64,000 nt of DNA from NCBI RefSeq assembly GCF_014200395.1, contig NZ_JACHBS010000001.1, forward strand, positions 1,178,001-1,242,000, read 5' to 3'. Shown here in pieces: positions 1 through 9,306 of this stretch (the first letter of the stretch is position 1; the number at the start of each line of letters is the position of its first letter). A program made the position numbers and the translations under genes. Below the pieces are notes generated by a model. It saw only the letters and a list, made by a program, of their open reading frames with translations. It was not told where the DNA came from and did not search any database. Origin of the DNA: Microcella frigidaquae (lineage in GTDB: Bacteria; Actinomycetota; Actinomycetes; Actinomycetales; Microbacteriaceae).

Positions 1-1045
<1,045 letters not shown>

Positions 1046-1061
1046 TCACGTGCGGTAGCTG

Positions 1062-1088
1062 TTGGCACTCACAGAGCATGAGTGCTAA
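1062..1088 (-). promoter_or_regulatory. CIRCE operator 1 (HrcA site) of groEL
   Basis: TTGGCACTC, nine bases, then GAGTGCTAA. This matches the CIRCE consensus (TTAGCACTC-N9-GAGTGCTAA) with one mismatch. It lies in the 5' leader, about 40 bases before the groEL start. Confidence 0.95.
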
Positions 1089-1091
1089 ATG

Positions 1092-1120
1092 ATTCTGGCA
1101 CTCGGAGCAGGCGAGTGCAA
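1092..1120 (-). promoter_or_regulatory. groEL promoter
   Basis: Reading the minus strand, TTGCAC (1120-1115), a 17-base spacer and CAGAAT (1097-1092) form a plausible housekeeping-type -35/-10 pair. CIRCE 2 overlaps it, and CIRCE 1 lies at or just past the start site. Confidence 0.7.
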
Positions 1121-1121
1121 G
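1095..1121 (-). promoter_or_regulatory. CIRCE operator 2 (HrcA site) of groEL, overlapping the promoter
   Basis: CTGGCACTC, nine bases, then GAGTGCAAG: a second, weaker CIRCE with the correct 9-base spacer, six bases from the first. It covers both the -35 and the -10 boxes of the groEL promoter. Confidence 0.85.
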
Positions 1122-1198
1122 CCGCGCGGGCGGCATCCGCACCGGGGCGGGGCGGCGGCAGCACCCGGCTCGCTGCGCCGGGCGCGGCGACGGATGCT

Positions 1199-2245
1199 CT
1201 ACCGGAAGGTGGCCGACCCGTCGAGCGGTACGAGCTCGACCCAGGTGTTGCCCGGCGCGAGCCGCACGGCGACACCATGCCGGTCGAGGATGCGGATCGG
1301 CGCGGTCATCGAGGCCTTCGACCACGTCGCGCGGACGGTTGCGCCGCCCGTGGAGATCCAGGCCTCGCCCCTGCCGATGAGTTTCGTGGTCGGGATGCCC
1401 GAGATGACCTGCACGGGCACGCGGAGCACGACGACGTTGACGGCACTGAGCTGATCGCCCTGGGCATCCGTATCGGCCGCCCCGCCGGTCTGGAAGCGCA
1501 CCCAGCGCTCCGTTTCGGCCTTCCATCGCCACGAGGGGGTGCTCCAGCCGCCGAAGACCAGGTCGATGCGGCTCGTCGGCGAGCCCTCCTTGGTGGCGGT
1601 GGCCGAGGCGATGCTCTCGGAGAACGCGAACTGCTGCGCGGGCGGCTTGAGCTCGCTGTGCTGGGCGATCACCTGGGGCGCGCGCACGAGCACGTTGTGC
1701 GGGGCGAATGCGTTGTCGCCCCGAAAGAAGGTGTCGGCAGTGTCGGCCTGGCCGTGGATGGCGTTGACGACGGGAGCGGCGCGCATCATCTCGACGAAGC
1801 GGTACTGGCCGCCCGAATAGGCGACGATGCCGCCCAGCGGAGAGATGATGTCCGGGTCCATCGGACGGATCGACCGCACCGGTCCGATGAGGTCGGGAAC
1901 GTCCGAGTGCCAGACCGCGACGTACCGGGTGAGGCCGCCCTCGACGAGCTCCTCGTACACGATGTCGGTGCGCTCGAGCCCGATCTGCGGGCGCGCGGCG
2001 GGATGGTTGTCGACCTTCGCGGCCAGTGAGGGCTCGGTGAGGCTGCCGACGGCGACCTGCTCGCCGGTGAGCGGCGCGATGTCGTACGGCTCGGGCGGCA
2101 CGTAGGTCGAGACGTACGTCTCGGTGGGTGAGGGGCTCGGCATCGGCGGCGGCTCAGTGGCGCACCCCGTGACGGCGACGACCACGGCCCCGACGACCAC
2201 GACCGACCGCGCCCATCGACGGCTGCGGGCTGCGCTCCGGCTCAT
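1199..2245 (-). CDS. DUF3048 (YerB-like) lipoprotein
   Basis: 348-residue predicted lipoprotein. The signal peptide ends in a lipobox (VTGC, Cys28), followed by a Pro/Ser-rich stretch. The rest matches the DUF3048/YerB family: typical pieces are VDNHPAARPQIGLERTDIVYEE, ESGLTRY-like EGGLTRYVAVWHSD and GPVRSIRPMD. The function of the family is unknown; an extracytoplasmic role is inferred. The ATG at 2245 has no ribosome site but has TACAGT ending 7 bases upstream, a leaderless arrangement. It is separated from groEL by the groEL control region. Confidence 0.88.
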   Translation of the reverse strand: MSRSAARSRRWARSVVVVGAVVVAVTGCATEPPPMPSPSPTETYVSTYVPPEPYDIAPLTGEQVAVGSLTEPSLAAKVDNHPAARPQIGLERTDIVYEELVEGGLTRYVAVWHSDVPDLIGPVRSIRPMDPDIISPLGGIVAYSGGQYRFVEMMRAAPVVNAIHGQADTADTFFRGDNAFAPHNVLVRAPQVIAQHSELKPPAQQFAFSESIASATATKEGSPTSRIDLVFGGWSTPSWRWKAETERWVRFQTGGAADTDAQGDQLSAVNVVVLRVPVQVISGIPTTKLIGRGEAWISTGGATVRATWSKASMTAPIRILDRHGVAVRLAPGNTWVELVPLDGSATFR

Positions 2246-2297
2246 GTCGGCCACTGTAACCCCCGGCCTGCGTCCTGCGGTCGAACGCGGCGGAGCG

Positions 2298-2501
2298 TCA
2301 GGCGACCTGAACGCCCTCAGCCTGCGGCCCCTTGGAGCCGGTTCCGATCTCGAAGGTGACCGTCTGGCCCTCCTCGAGCACCTTGTAGCCGGGCATATCG
2401 ATGCCGCTGTAGTGGACGAAGACGTCGCCTTCGCCGTCGGCACGGGTGATGAAGCCGAAGCCCTTCTCGGCATTGAACCACTTGACGGTCCCCTGGGGCA
2501 T
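2298..2501 (-). CDS. cspA: Cold-shock protein (CspA family)
   Basis: 67-residue single cold-shock domain, the usual family length. It begins [19 protein letters not shown], and both RNA-binding motifs are present (KGFGFI, and DVFVHY in place of the usual VFVH). It binds single-stranded nucleic acid as an RNA chaperone or transcription antiterminator. The upstream leader is about 90 bases long, and an inverted repeat at 2589-2617 sits in the probable promoter. A GGAGCT ribosome site lies a few bases before the ATG. Confidence 0.95.
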   Translation of the reverse strand: MPQGTVKWFNAEKGFGFITRADGEGDVFVHYSGIDMPGYKVLEEGQTVTFEIGTGSKGPQAEGVQVA

Positions 2502-2588
2502 GGTGGAGCTCCTCGCAGAACGGTTGTGCGGCGAGAATACGGGCGGCGGGCCGATCGGAGAAGGGCTCGGAGGCAGCGTGAACAGACT

Positions 2589-2617
2589 CGTTACGACCCC
2601 GAAACGCGGGCGTAACG
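2589..2617. promoter_or_regulatory. Inverted repeat in the cspA upstream region
   Basis: CGTTACG and CGTAACG arms separated by 15 bases. On the minus strand the arms coincide with TTACGC and TAACGA, spaced 16 bases apart, which could be the -35 and -10 boxes. It could therefore be an operator or simply a promoter with symmetric boxes. Confidence 0.35.
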
Positions 2618-2641
2618 CGCGGACCGCATCCGGGCCCGCAC

Positions 2642-2661
2642 CTCCCCGCCGCGGCGGGGAG
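2642..2661 (-). terminator. Perfect palindrome downstream of the LytR_C gene
   Basis: A 20-base perfect GC-rich palindrome (CTCCCCGCCG and its complement) lies 30 bases past the stop of the 2691-3272 gene. It has no U-tract, as is common for actinobacterial terminators. Termination is inferred. Confidence 0.45.
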
Positions 2662-2690
2662 ACCTCGCTCCGACGCCGATCAGCCGCCGA

Positions 2691-3272
2691 TCAACCGCCG
2701 GCGACGGCGGCGAAGTCGGCACCCAGCACGATCGTGATGGGGGCGCCCGGGAACGCATCGGACTGCTCGATCGTGCCCGCTCCGAGCAGCGCCACCATGC
2801 CGGCGGCCACTCGCTCGAGCGCGGGGTCGTTGTAGAACACGACCGTCTCCTCGATGTCGGTCTGCGCGGCGGCCGTGACCGTGCCGACGCGCCAGCCGGG
2901 GTCCACGATGAGCCCGCGAGCCGTGGCGCCGAGGCCGTCGACCGCGGTGCCGTTGAGCACCGTGATCGTGAAGCCGTCGGGCAGCTCGGCCTCGGCCGGG
3001 TCGATGATCGGCTCGATGGTCGCGGTCGGCGAGGGCGTCGCAGTCGGGGTGGGCATGGGCTCGGCCGTGCCGAAGCCGGGGATCTCGAACGTCACCCGGT
3101 CGGTGATCGTGGAGAGCAGGTAAAGCCCGAGCACGACGAGCAGTCCGCTGGCGAGGGCGGCCCAGGCCGTGGCGACCCATGCGCCGCGGCGCGAGCGCGG
3201 GGCGCGGTGGGCGCCGACGCGCCCCAGGGATGCGGGGACCTCGTCGAAGCGGTCGCGGGGGAACTCGGCCAT
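2691..3272 (-). CDS. LytR C-terminal domain (LytR_C) membrane protein
   Basis: 193 residues: a cytoplasmic basic N-terminus, one membrane helix (~36-57), a Pro/Thr-rich spacer (~72-90), then an extracytoplasmic LytR_C domain (~100-190) with the motif ITVLNGTAVDGLG. LytR_C domains are found alone or attached to LytR-CpsA-Psr enzymes; their role in the cell envelope is not well defined. The gene lies 30 bases downstream of the DUF3263 gene and probably shares its transcript. Confidence 0.85.
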   Translation of the reverse strand: MAEFPRDRFDEVPASLGRVGAHRAPRSRRGAWVATAWAALASGLLVVLGLYLLSTITDRVTFEIPGFGTAEPMPTPTATPSPTATIEPIIDPAEAELPDGFTITVLNGTAVDGLGATARGLIVDPGWRVGTVTAAAQTDIEETVVFYNDPALERVAAGMVALLGAGTIEQSDAFPGAPITIVLGADFAAVAGG

Positions 3273-3302
3273 CGTGATGATGCCTTCCAGAGGAGGGTGG
3301 TC

Positions 3303-3575
3303 TCAGGCAGCGCCGGAGGCGCCCGCACGTCGGGTGCGGCGCCGCTGCGCGCGATCGTCGCGCACGTCGCGCAGCCGCCCCACGAGAACGGGGTCGTACC
3401 GCACGGCGACTTCGGTGTCGATCACGGCGTTCAGAACCTGATAGTAGCGGGCCGCGGTCCACCCGAACTCGCGGCGGATGCCGAGCTCCTTCGCGCCGCT
3501 GTGGCCCCACCACGCGCGCTCGAACTCGAGCACGCGCTGCGCGCGCTCGTCGAGGGACTCGGCAGGGGCATCCAC
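3303..3575 (-). CDS. DUF3263 protein
   Basis: 90-residue protein matching the actinobacterial DUF3263 family across its length: VLEFERAWWGHSGAKE, then TAARYYQVLNAVID, then a basic Arg-rich tail. It looks like a small helix-turn-helix-type protein, but no function is known. I chose the GTG at 3575 because TACCCT ends exactly 7 bases upstream (leaderless pattern) and the family homology starts soon after. An in-frame GTG at 3662 would add 29 unconserved residues. Confidence 0.82.
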   Translation of the reverse strand: MDAPAESLDERAQRVLEFERAWWGHSGAKELGIRREFGWTAARYYQVLNAVIDTEVAVRYDPVLVGRLRDVRDDRAQRRRTRRAGASGAA

Positions 3576-3670
3576 AGCGTCGAGGGTACGCGGCCAGGAC
3601 CTTCGGCCCTGGACGGCTCGCGGCGGCTCGGGCAGGCTCGCAAGGGCGCACATCCTCCCCACAGGGGAGC

Positions 3671-3689
3671 AGGTTAGGCTTGCCTAACT
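3671..3689 (+). promoter_or_regulatory. Iron box (DtxR/IdeR-type operator) upstream of the hmuT-like gene
   Basis: AGGTTAGGCTTGCCTAACT is a 19-base partial palindrome matching the DtxR/IdeR consensus TTAGGTTAGGCTAACCTAA in its core. It ends about 65 bases before the ATG at 3753, where repression by iron-loaded regulator would block transcription. Confidence 0.88.
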
Positions 3690-3752
3690 CTCCGAGCACG
3701 CCCTGTGCCGCTCCCCACGCCGCCGAGCGGCGCACCGACCGACCGGACTCCG

Positions 3753-4853
3753 ATGACCCGCCGCACCACTCTCGCCCTGCCCGCAGCCCTCGCGCTCGTC
3801 GCACTGCTCGCCGGGTGCGCCGTCGCCGCACCGGAATCGACGAGCGAGCCCACCGCGCCGATCGGCCCGCGGGTGCCGCTGAGCGAGCTCGTGGTGAGCG
3901 ACGACCCCCGATCGCTGACCGGACCCTCGACGGCTCTCATCGCCGACGCGGCGATCGAGCCCATCACGACCGACCCCGCCCAGAGCCTGCCCGCGACCGT
4001 CGTCTCGCGCGACCTCGACGGCGACCGCGAGATCACCGTCACCGACACCAGCCGGATCCTGCCGCTGGACATCGCCGGCTCGATCGCCGCGACCGTCTTC
4101 GCTCTCGGGTTCGGCGACTCCGTCATCGGTCGCGACATCTCGACAACCTTCCCCGAGGCCGAGGGTCTGCCGATCGTCACCAGCAGCGGTCACGCGATCA
4201 ACAGCGAGGCCGTGCTGGCCCTGCGGCCCTCGATCGTCATCACCGACGGCACCGTCGGGCCGACCGACGTGGTGCTGCAGCTGCGCGACGCCGGCGTGAC
4301 GGTGGTCTACGTGGATGCGGAGCCGGGGCTCGCCGCCCCCGCCGAGCTAGCCCGCCAGGTGTCGGCCGCGCTCGGCGCCCCCGAGGCCGGCGAGCTGCTC
4401 GCCGAGCGGCTCGACGGTGAGATCGACGACGTCGTGACCGCGATCGAGGGCATCCGCCCGGAGGACCCGGCCGACCGCGTGCGCATCCTGTTCCTCTACC
4501 TGCGCGGCGCCTCCGGCATCTACTACCTGTTCGGCGAGGAGTCGGGAGCGGACGAGCTGATCACGGCCCTCGGCGGCATCGACGTGGCCGGCGAGATCGG
4601 CTGGCAGGGCCTGCGGCCGATGACCGATGAGGCGCTGATCGCCGCGAATCCCGACCTGATCCTCGTGATGACCGCGGGTCTCGAGAGCGTCGGCGGCGTC
4701 GACGGGCTGCTCGCCGAGAAGCCCGCCGTGGCGCTCACCCGCGCCGGCGAGGCGCGCCGCTTCGTCGACATGGCCGACGGCGAGGTGCTGAGCTTCGGGC
4801 CGCGCACGCCCGCGGTGCTCGACGCACTGGCTAGAGCGATCTACGCTCCCTGA
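3753..4853 (+). CDS. hmuT: Haem ABC transporter substrate-binding lipoprotein (HmuT-like)
   Basis: 366 residues. A lipoprotein signal ends in LLAGC (Cys22). The mature part is a periplasmic-binding-protein fold of the haem/cobalamin type: RILPLDIAGSIAATVFALG, FPEAEGLPIV and a C-terminal section around residues 250-330. It should capture haem at the outer membrane face and pass it to a permease. No hmuU or hmuV follows, so the permease and ATPase must be elsewhere. The iron box and the HtaA genes nearby support the haem assignment. The ATG at 3753 is chosen for the signal peptide; there is no ribosome site, and a GTG at 3705 is also in frame. Confidence 0.88.
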   Translation: MTRRTTLALPAALALVALLAGCAVAAPESTSEPTAPIGPRVPLSELVVSDDPRSLTGPSTALIADAAIEPITTDPAQSLPATVVSRDLDGDREITVTDTSRILPLDIAGSIAATVFALGFGDSVIGRDISTTFPEAEGLPIVTSSGHAINSEAVLALRPSIVITDGTVGPTDVVLQLRDAGVTVVYVDAEPGLAAPAELARQVSAALGAPEAGELLAERLDGEIDDVVTAIEGIRPEDPADRVRILFLYLRGASGIYYLFGEESGADELITALGGIDVAGEIGWQGLRPMTDEALIAANPDLILVMTAGLESVGGVDGLLAEKPAVALTRAGEARRFVDMADGEVLSFGPRTPAVLDALARAIYAP

Positions 4854-5817
4854 CCCAACGGTCGATGCGCTCCCCGTGCGGCGAGACCACGCCGAGCGGC
4901 TCCCCGTCGCGGCTGAGCAGGAAGTCCCCGTCGTCGCCCGGCAGACTGACGTCGGCGGCAGCGCGCAGGTCGGGCAGCACGGTGCGGCCGTCGAGCGAGA
5001 TCCAGTGGTGGGCGAGCTCGCCGACCGCGGAGACGAAGCGCGCGCGGTCGGCCGGGCTCAGGTAGACGAGCACCGCCGGGCTCGCGACGACGAGCGTCGC
5101 CCCGGCCGGGGCTTGCGCGCAGGCGCTCGCGAGCCCGTCGACGGCATCGCCGGTGACGACCCGCACCGGATGCTCGCGGGCGACGGCGATCGCGCGGTCG
5201 AGCTGCACCGCCCGTTCCCGCTCCTCCGGCCAGATCAGGGTTCGCAGCCAGCGCTCGTCCTCGGCGTCGTCGAGCCGGACGGGCTTTCGCTCGAGGCCGA
5301 GGCGCCACACGATGTCGGGCATGGCGGTCGGCACGGGCACGCCCGGCCCGAGGCGGCACTCCAGCTCGAGGGGCGAGCGGCCGTCGGCGGGGTCGACGCG
5401 GTGCGGGCATCCGTCGGCGTCGATGTAGACGTGGCTGTAGCGGTCGACCAGCAGGCCGAGGCCGGCGGAGGCCCCGACCTCGAGGAGCGCGATCGGCCCC
5501 GGGATGCCCTGCAGGGCGGCGAGCAGCGCCGAGGTGCGCCGCGGATCGTTGGTCTGGGTGGCGCGCTCCCGGGCGATGGCCGCCACGGCGTCCCACTCGG
5601 CCTCGAGCCAGGGCACGATGTCGCCGCCGCGGGGGAGACCGGAGAAGCGCGCGGCGGTCAGCACGAGAACGGGCTGCCGGTCGGCGACGGGCAGCGTGTC
5701 GATGAGGGCGAGGCACTCGTCGTTCTCGGCGACGGCGCGCGCCCAGGCCGCGTAGCTCGGCGAGCGCTCGCGCGCCTCGCGGGCGAAGCGGTGGTACCGC
5801 TCAGCGGTGGTGCTCAC
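4831..5817 (-). CDS. DUF2332 family protein
   Basis: 328 residues, full family length. Characteristic parts are YHRFAREARERSPSYAAW at the N-terminus and LLEVGASAGLGLLVDRY near residue 115, then a C-terminal half with VVASPAVLVYLSP. The glycine-rich EVGASAGL segment resembles a methyltransferase nucleotide loop, but that is only a suggestion; family function is unknown. It is convergent with the hmuT-like gene, and the two 3' ends overlap by 23 bases. Confidence 0.85.
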   Translation of the reverse strand: MSTTAERYHRFAREARERSPSYAAWARAVAENDECLALIDTLPVADRQPVLVLTAARFSGLPRGGDIVPWLEAEWDAVAAIARERATQTNDPRRTSALLAALQGIPGPIALLEVGASAGLGLLVDRYSHVYIDADGCPHRVDPADGRSPLELECRLGPGVPVPTAMPDIVWRLGLERKPVRLDDAEDERWLRTLIWPEERERAVQLDRAIAVAREHPVRVVTGDAVDGLASACAQAPAGATLVVASPAVLVYLSPADRARFVSAVGELAHHWISLDGRTVLPDLRAAADVSLPGDDGDFLLSRDGEPLGVVSPHGERIDRWVRERRSL

Positions 5818-5887
5818 GGGCCCATTGTTCCAGGGCCCGCGAGCACCACCGCGGTGGCCGCCGCGGCGCGGCGGGTCGGGATGCGGA

Positions 5888-8515
5888 TCAGACCGCGCGG
5901 CGGCGGAGCACCAGCGCGACCAGCACGCCGATCACGGCGAGCAGACCGGCGATCAGCGCCCACACCCAGGCGGGCACGCCCGCCTCGGTCGCGGCGACCG
6001 GCGCCGCGGCGCCCGTCTCGACGGCCGCGGGTGCTCCGCAGTCGTCGGCGAGGCTCGCCGTGAGCGTGATCGGGTCGAGGGTCTCCCCGGCCGGGTAGGT
6101 GCCGAAGGCCTCCGCGCCGGTCGCCGTCAGCGTGGCGGGTGCCCCCGCGATGACGAGGCGGCCCTGCTCGGCCGAGCGCTCGGCGGCGCCGAGGTCGACA
6201 TCGGCGAACACGACGCCCTCGGCCGCGACCGCATCGCCCGCCTGCGTGGTGCCCGTCACGTCGAGCACCAGCTGCGCAGTGTCGGCGTCGAGCATCACCA
6301 GGCGCGGGTTCGCGAGGGTGGTGTCGAGCATCTGCCCGTGACCGGTGAACCGCATCCCGCCGGCGAAGACGATCTCGCCCTCCCCCGTGCCCGGCTCGAG
6401 AGCGCCCGCGCCGCTGAAGCGGAAGGTCGGCGTCTCGTAGACGGCACCGTCGAGCGCCTCCCACTCGCCGCGCGCGATCGCCCCGCTCACATAGGCCCGG
6501 AAGGACTCCTTGAAGCCCCACCCGAGCTCCGCATCCTGCAGCTGGCAGGCGCCCGCGATCGAGACGGTGGCGGCCAATTCGCGGATCGTGACCACGATGC
6601 CGCGGTCGACGCTGCCCTGCAGGGTGAGGGTGTGCACACCGACGAGGTCGGCCGGCAGGGTGCCCGACCAGGTCGCGACGCCGTTCGCGTCGGCGACGAC
6701 GGTCTCGCTGAGCACCGTCGGATCGCTGTAGGCGACGACGTCGATGCCCGTCTCGCCCGCACCGAACCCGTCGGCGCTGAGCGTCACGCGCTGACCGGGC
6801 TGCAGGGCGCTCGGCTCGGCCCCGACGACCGACAGGCCGGTCGTGGCGGGCGGCGAGCTCGGGATGCTGCGCTCGACGAACGCGCCGACGAGGCGGCTGC
6901 CCGCGCGCGCCTCGGAGGGCGCCCCGATGGTGAACGTCACGGGGTCGAGCGCCGTGCCGGGCGCGTAGAAGGCATTGCCCTGGTAGCTGAACACGGGAGC
7001 TCCCGCCGCGGTGAGCGTCGCGGGAACTCCGGCCCAGCGCACCGAGCCGTCAGGCAGCTCGCTGCGGGAGCCGCGGTCGAGCGCGAGGCTCGCGAGCACG
7101 ACGCGGGTGCCGTTCACGGCGGCGACGAGCTCGCCGCGGGCGTCGGAGACGAGGCGCACCGTGGGGTTCGCGATGGTCACGTCGAGGGTGCCGTCGTGGC
7201 CGAGGTAGCGCACCGCGCCGCGGAAGGCGACGGTGCCGGTGGTTCCCGCCGGCGAGCTCTGCGGGAACACGACGACGGAGCCCTGGGCGCTCGCACCCGA
7301 CACGGTGATCGTGCCCTGAGCGATCGGGCCGACGACGTAGTCGTCGAACGACTGCTTGACGCCCCAGCGGAGGCTGCCGGCCGTCGAGGGGTCGGCGGGC
7401 GGCGGCGTCACGTCCGGGGTCGGGGTGGGGGTCGGGGTCGGCGTCGGGGTGGGGGTCGGCGTGGGCGTCGGCTCGGGGGCTCCGACGCTGAGCGGCGTCG
7501 CGGTCTCGAAGGGCGCGTAGACCACCCCGCCACCGGCGTAGGTGTAGACACCGAGGGTGCCATCGGCCAGCATCCCGGCGAACTCGTCGGTGACCGTCAG
7601 CTGGACCTCGAACGAGCCGTCGGGGTTGATCGCGACACCGCCGCGGCTCGCACCGCCGATCGTGGCGACGTTCTCGGGGTTCACGACCCACTTGGTCTGG
7701 CCGGGCGCCCCGACGCGGGCCGAGGAGGGCGCGCCCTCGCTGGGCTTCCACGTGCTCGCGAACGCGCCGAACACGACGTAGACGCCGCCGAACTGGCCGG
7801 CCAGCGGCGGGCGCGATGCCGTGGTCGCGGGCGGCTGCGGGCCGAAGTTCGCACCGGTGACGGTCACGGTATCGCCGGGCTGCAGGCCCTCGGTCGGCGT
7901 CACGGTGATGCTCGGAGGGGGCGGCGCGAAGGTGACCGGCGTGGCCGTCTCGAAGGGCGCGTAGACCACGCCGCCGCCCGCGAAGGTGTAGACGCCGAGG
8001 GTTCCGTCGGCGAGCATCCCGGTGAACTCGTCGGTCACCGTCAGTTCGACCGTGAACGAGCCGTCGGGGTTGATCGCGACGCCGCCGCGGCTCGCGCCGC
8101 CGATCGTGGCCACGTTCTCGGGGTTCACGACCCACCGGGTCTGGCCCGGGGCGCCCACGCGGGCGGAGGAGGGCGCGCCCTCGCTCGGCTTCCAGGTGCT
8201 GGCGAACGCGCCGAAGACGACATACACGCCGCCGAACTGGCCGGCGAGCGGCGGGCGCGATGCCGTGGTCGCGGGCGGCTGCGGGCCGAAGCCGGTGCCC
8301 GTCACCGTGACGACATCACCGGGCTCGAGGCCCGTGCTGGGCGTGACGGTGACGGTCGGAACCGCCGTCTCGGCCGCCGTCACGGTGGCCGCGGCCGCGG
8401 TCGGCGGTGCGGTTCCGACGACGAGGAGCGAGGGGGCGAGCACCGCGAGAGCGGCGGTCAGAGCGACGAGCGACGCGCGCAGGCGCGAGCGTCGCCGGGG
8501 TGGTGCAATGGGCAC
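5888..8515 (-). CDS. Large HtaA-domain haem-acquisition surface protein
   Basis: 875 residues, exported and membrane-anchored. Order: signal peptide (1-44), two nearly identical ~148-residue Ig-like repeats (~55-198 and ~203-346), a (Pro-Thr)n linker (~352-372), HtaA domain 1 (~385-550, LRWGVKQSFDDYV), a third Ig-like domain (~575-665), HtaA domain 2 (~680-835, LGWGFKESFRAYV), one membrane helix (~848-869) and a basic tail. HtaA domains bind haem at the cell surface in corynebacteria, through a conserved Tyr. The GTG at 8515 has a GGGAG ribosome site. An iron box lies just upstream, so expression should rise when iron is scarce. Confidence 0.9.
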   Translation of the reverse strand: MPIAPPRRRSRLRASLVALTAALAVLAPSLLVVGTAPPTAAAATVTAAETAVPTVTVTPSTGLEPGDVVTVTGTGFGPQPPATTASRPPLAGQFGGVYVVFGAFASTWKPSEGAPSSARVGAPGQTRWVVNPENVATIGGASRGGVAINPDGSFTVELTVTDEFTGMLADGTLGVYTFAGGGVVYAPFETATPVTFAPPPPSITVTPTEGLQPGDTVTVTGANFGPQPPATTASRPPLAGQFGGVYVVFGAFASTWKPSEGAPSSARVGAPGQTKWVVNPENVATIGGASRGGVAINPDGSFEVQLTVTDEFAGMLADGTLGVYTYAGGGVVYAPFETATPLSVGAPEPTPTPTPTPTPTPTPTPTPDVTPPPADPSTAGSLRWGVKQSFDDYVVGPIAQGTITVSGASAQGSVVVFPQSSPAGTTGTVAFRGAVRYLGHDGTLDVTIANPTVRLVSDARGELVAAVNGTRVVLASLALDRGSRSELPDGSVRWAGVPATLTAAGAPVFSYQGNAFYAPGTALDPVTFTIGAPSEARAGSRLVGAFVERSIPSSPPATTGLSVVGAEPSALQPGQRVTLSADGFGAGETGIDVVAYSDPTVLSETVVADANGVATWSGTLPADLVGVHTLTLQGSVDRGIVVTIRELAATVSIAGACQLQDAELGWGFKESFRAYVSGAIARGEWEALDGAVYETPTFRFSGAGALEPGTGEGEIVFAGGMRFTGHGQMLDTTLANPRLVMLDADTAQLVLDVTGTTQAGDAVAAEGVVFADVDLGAAERSAEQGRLVIAGAPATLTATGAEAFGTYPAGETLDPITLTASLADDCGAPAAVETGAAAPVAATEAGVPAWVWALIAGLLAVIGVLVALVLRRRAV
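7480..8370 (-). repeat. 444-base tandem duplication inside the HtaA gene
   Basis: Two copies with a 444-base period encode the two Ig-like repeats. For example, the block at 7571 recurs at 8015, and long runs such as the segment coding PPLAGQFGGVYVVFGAF are kept almost unchanged at DNA level. Boundaries are approximate. Confidence 0.85.
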
Positions 8516-8540
8516 AGAGGACTCCCGGGTCGAGAAAAAG

Positions 8541-8559
8541 TAAGGTTAGGCTTACCTTA
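8541..8559 (-). promoter_or_regulatory. Iron box (DtxR/IdeR-type operator) upstream of the large HtaA gene
   Basis: TAAGGTTAGGCTTACCTTA, a 19-base palindrome-like match to the DtxR/IdeR consensus, in the 55-base gap between the two HtaA genes. It shares the GGTTAGGCTT core with the box at 3671-3689. Confidence 0.9.
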
Positions 8560-8570
8560 TCCCGTGAAAA

Positions 8571-9299
8571 TCATTCGTCCTGAATGTTCACCGTGTGTGA
8601 ACGGCGCTTCGCGGCGCGGAGCCGCAGGTGCACGACGACCGAGGCTGCGACCCCGATCAGCACGACGCCGACGATCAGCAGCGGCGCGAGCATCCCCGCC
8701 CCCGACTGCCGGGCGGCGATCGCCTGCTCGGCGCAGTCCGCGGTCGTCGTCAGGCGCAGGTCGAGGGGGTCGAGGGCCTCGCCGGCCGGGTAGGTGCCGA
8801 ACGCCTCGGCCCCCTGCTCGGTGAGCGTCAGCGGAATGCCCGCGATGAGCAGCCCGTCGTCCCCTGCCGTCCACGCGGCGGCCGCCAGGTCGCCCGTGGC
8901 GAAGAGCACGTCAGCGGTGTCGACCTCGACGAACTCCTGCGTTGTGCCGCGCAGGTCGACGACGAGCTCGAGCCGCTGACCGTCGACGAGCCCGAGCCGC
9001 ACATTCGAGATCGTCGTGTCGAGGATTCCCTCGTGACCGGTGAAGCGCATCGCGCCGTCAACGGCGAGCTCGCCGCTCAGCGGGGCCAGTGCGAGGTCGC
9101 CCTCGAGCGCGTCGGTCGTGAAGACCGGGGTCTCGTAGCCGATGCCGCCCTCGGTGGTCCACGCGCCGTTCGCGATCGAGCCGCTCAGGTAGGCGCGGAA
9201 GGACTCCTTGAAGCCCCAGTCGAATCCGCCCTCGGTGGCGACGCAGGCCGATGCCGGCGCGGCCACCAACGAGGCGGTGAGAGCGAGCGCGGCGAGCAT
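8571..9299 (-). CDS. Small HtaA-domain membrane-anchored protein
   Basis: 242 residues: signal peptide (1-18), one HtaA domain (~25-190, starting FDWGFKESFRAYLSG, very close to HtaA domain 2 of the neighbouring large protein), a membrane helix (~203-226) and a basic cytoplasmic tail. This is the HtaA/HtaB-type architecture that relays haem at the cell surface. The ATG at 9299 is 7 bases past the stop of the acetyltransferase gene, so it is probably co-transcribed with it. The iron box lies downstream of this gene, so this one may also be read from further upstream. Confidence 0.88.
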   Translation of the reverse strand: MLAALALTASLVAAPASACVATEGGFDWGFKESFRAYLSGSIANGAWTTEGGIGYETPVFTTDALEGDLALAPLSGELAVDGAMRFTGHEGILDTTISNVRLGLVDGQRLELVVDLRGTTQEFVEVDTADVLFATGDLAAAAWTAGDDGLLIAGIPLTLTEQGAEAFGTYPAGEALDPLDLRLTTTADCAEQAIAARQSGAGMLAPLLIVGVVLIGVAASVVVHLRLRAAKRRSHTVNIQDE

Positions 9300-9306
9300 G
9301 ATGCTG

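Noticed and set aside
7400..7470. GGGGTC/GGGGTG-rich tract in the HtaA gene considered as a regulatory G-quadruplex
   Set aside because: It encodes a (Pro-Thr)n linker, which explains the repeat fully; there is no independent evidence of a regulatory role.
5807..8824. A 1005-codon open frame on the plus strand, antisense to the HtaA genes
   Set aside because: Its product is an Arg/Gly/Asp-rich low-complexity string with no family match. It arises because GC-rich codon bias keeps the opposite strand open; the minus-strand gene has clear domains, a signal peptide and an iron box.
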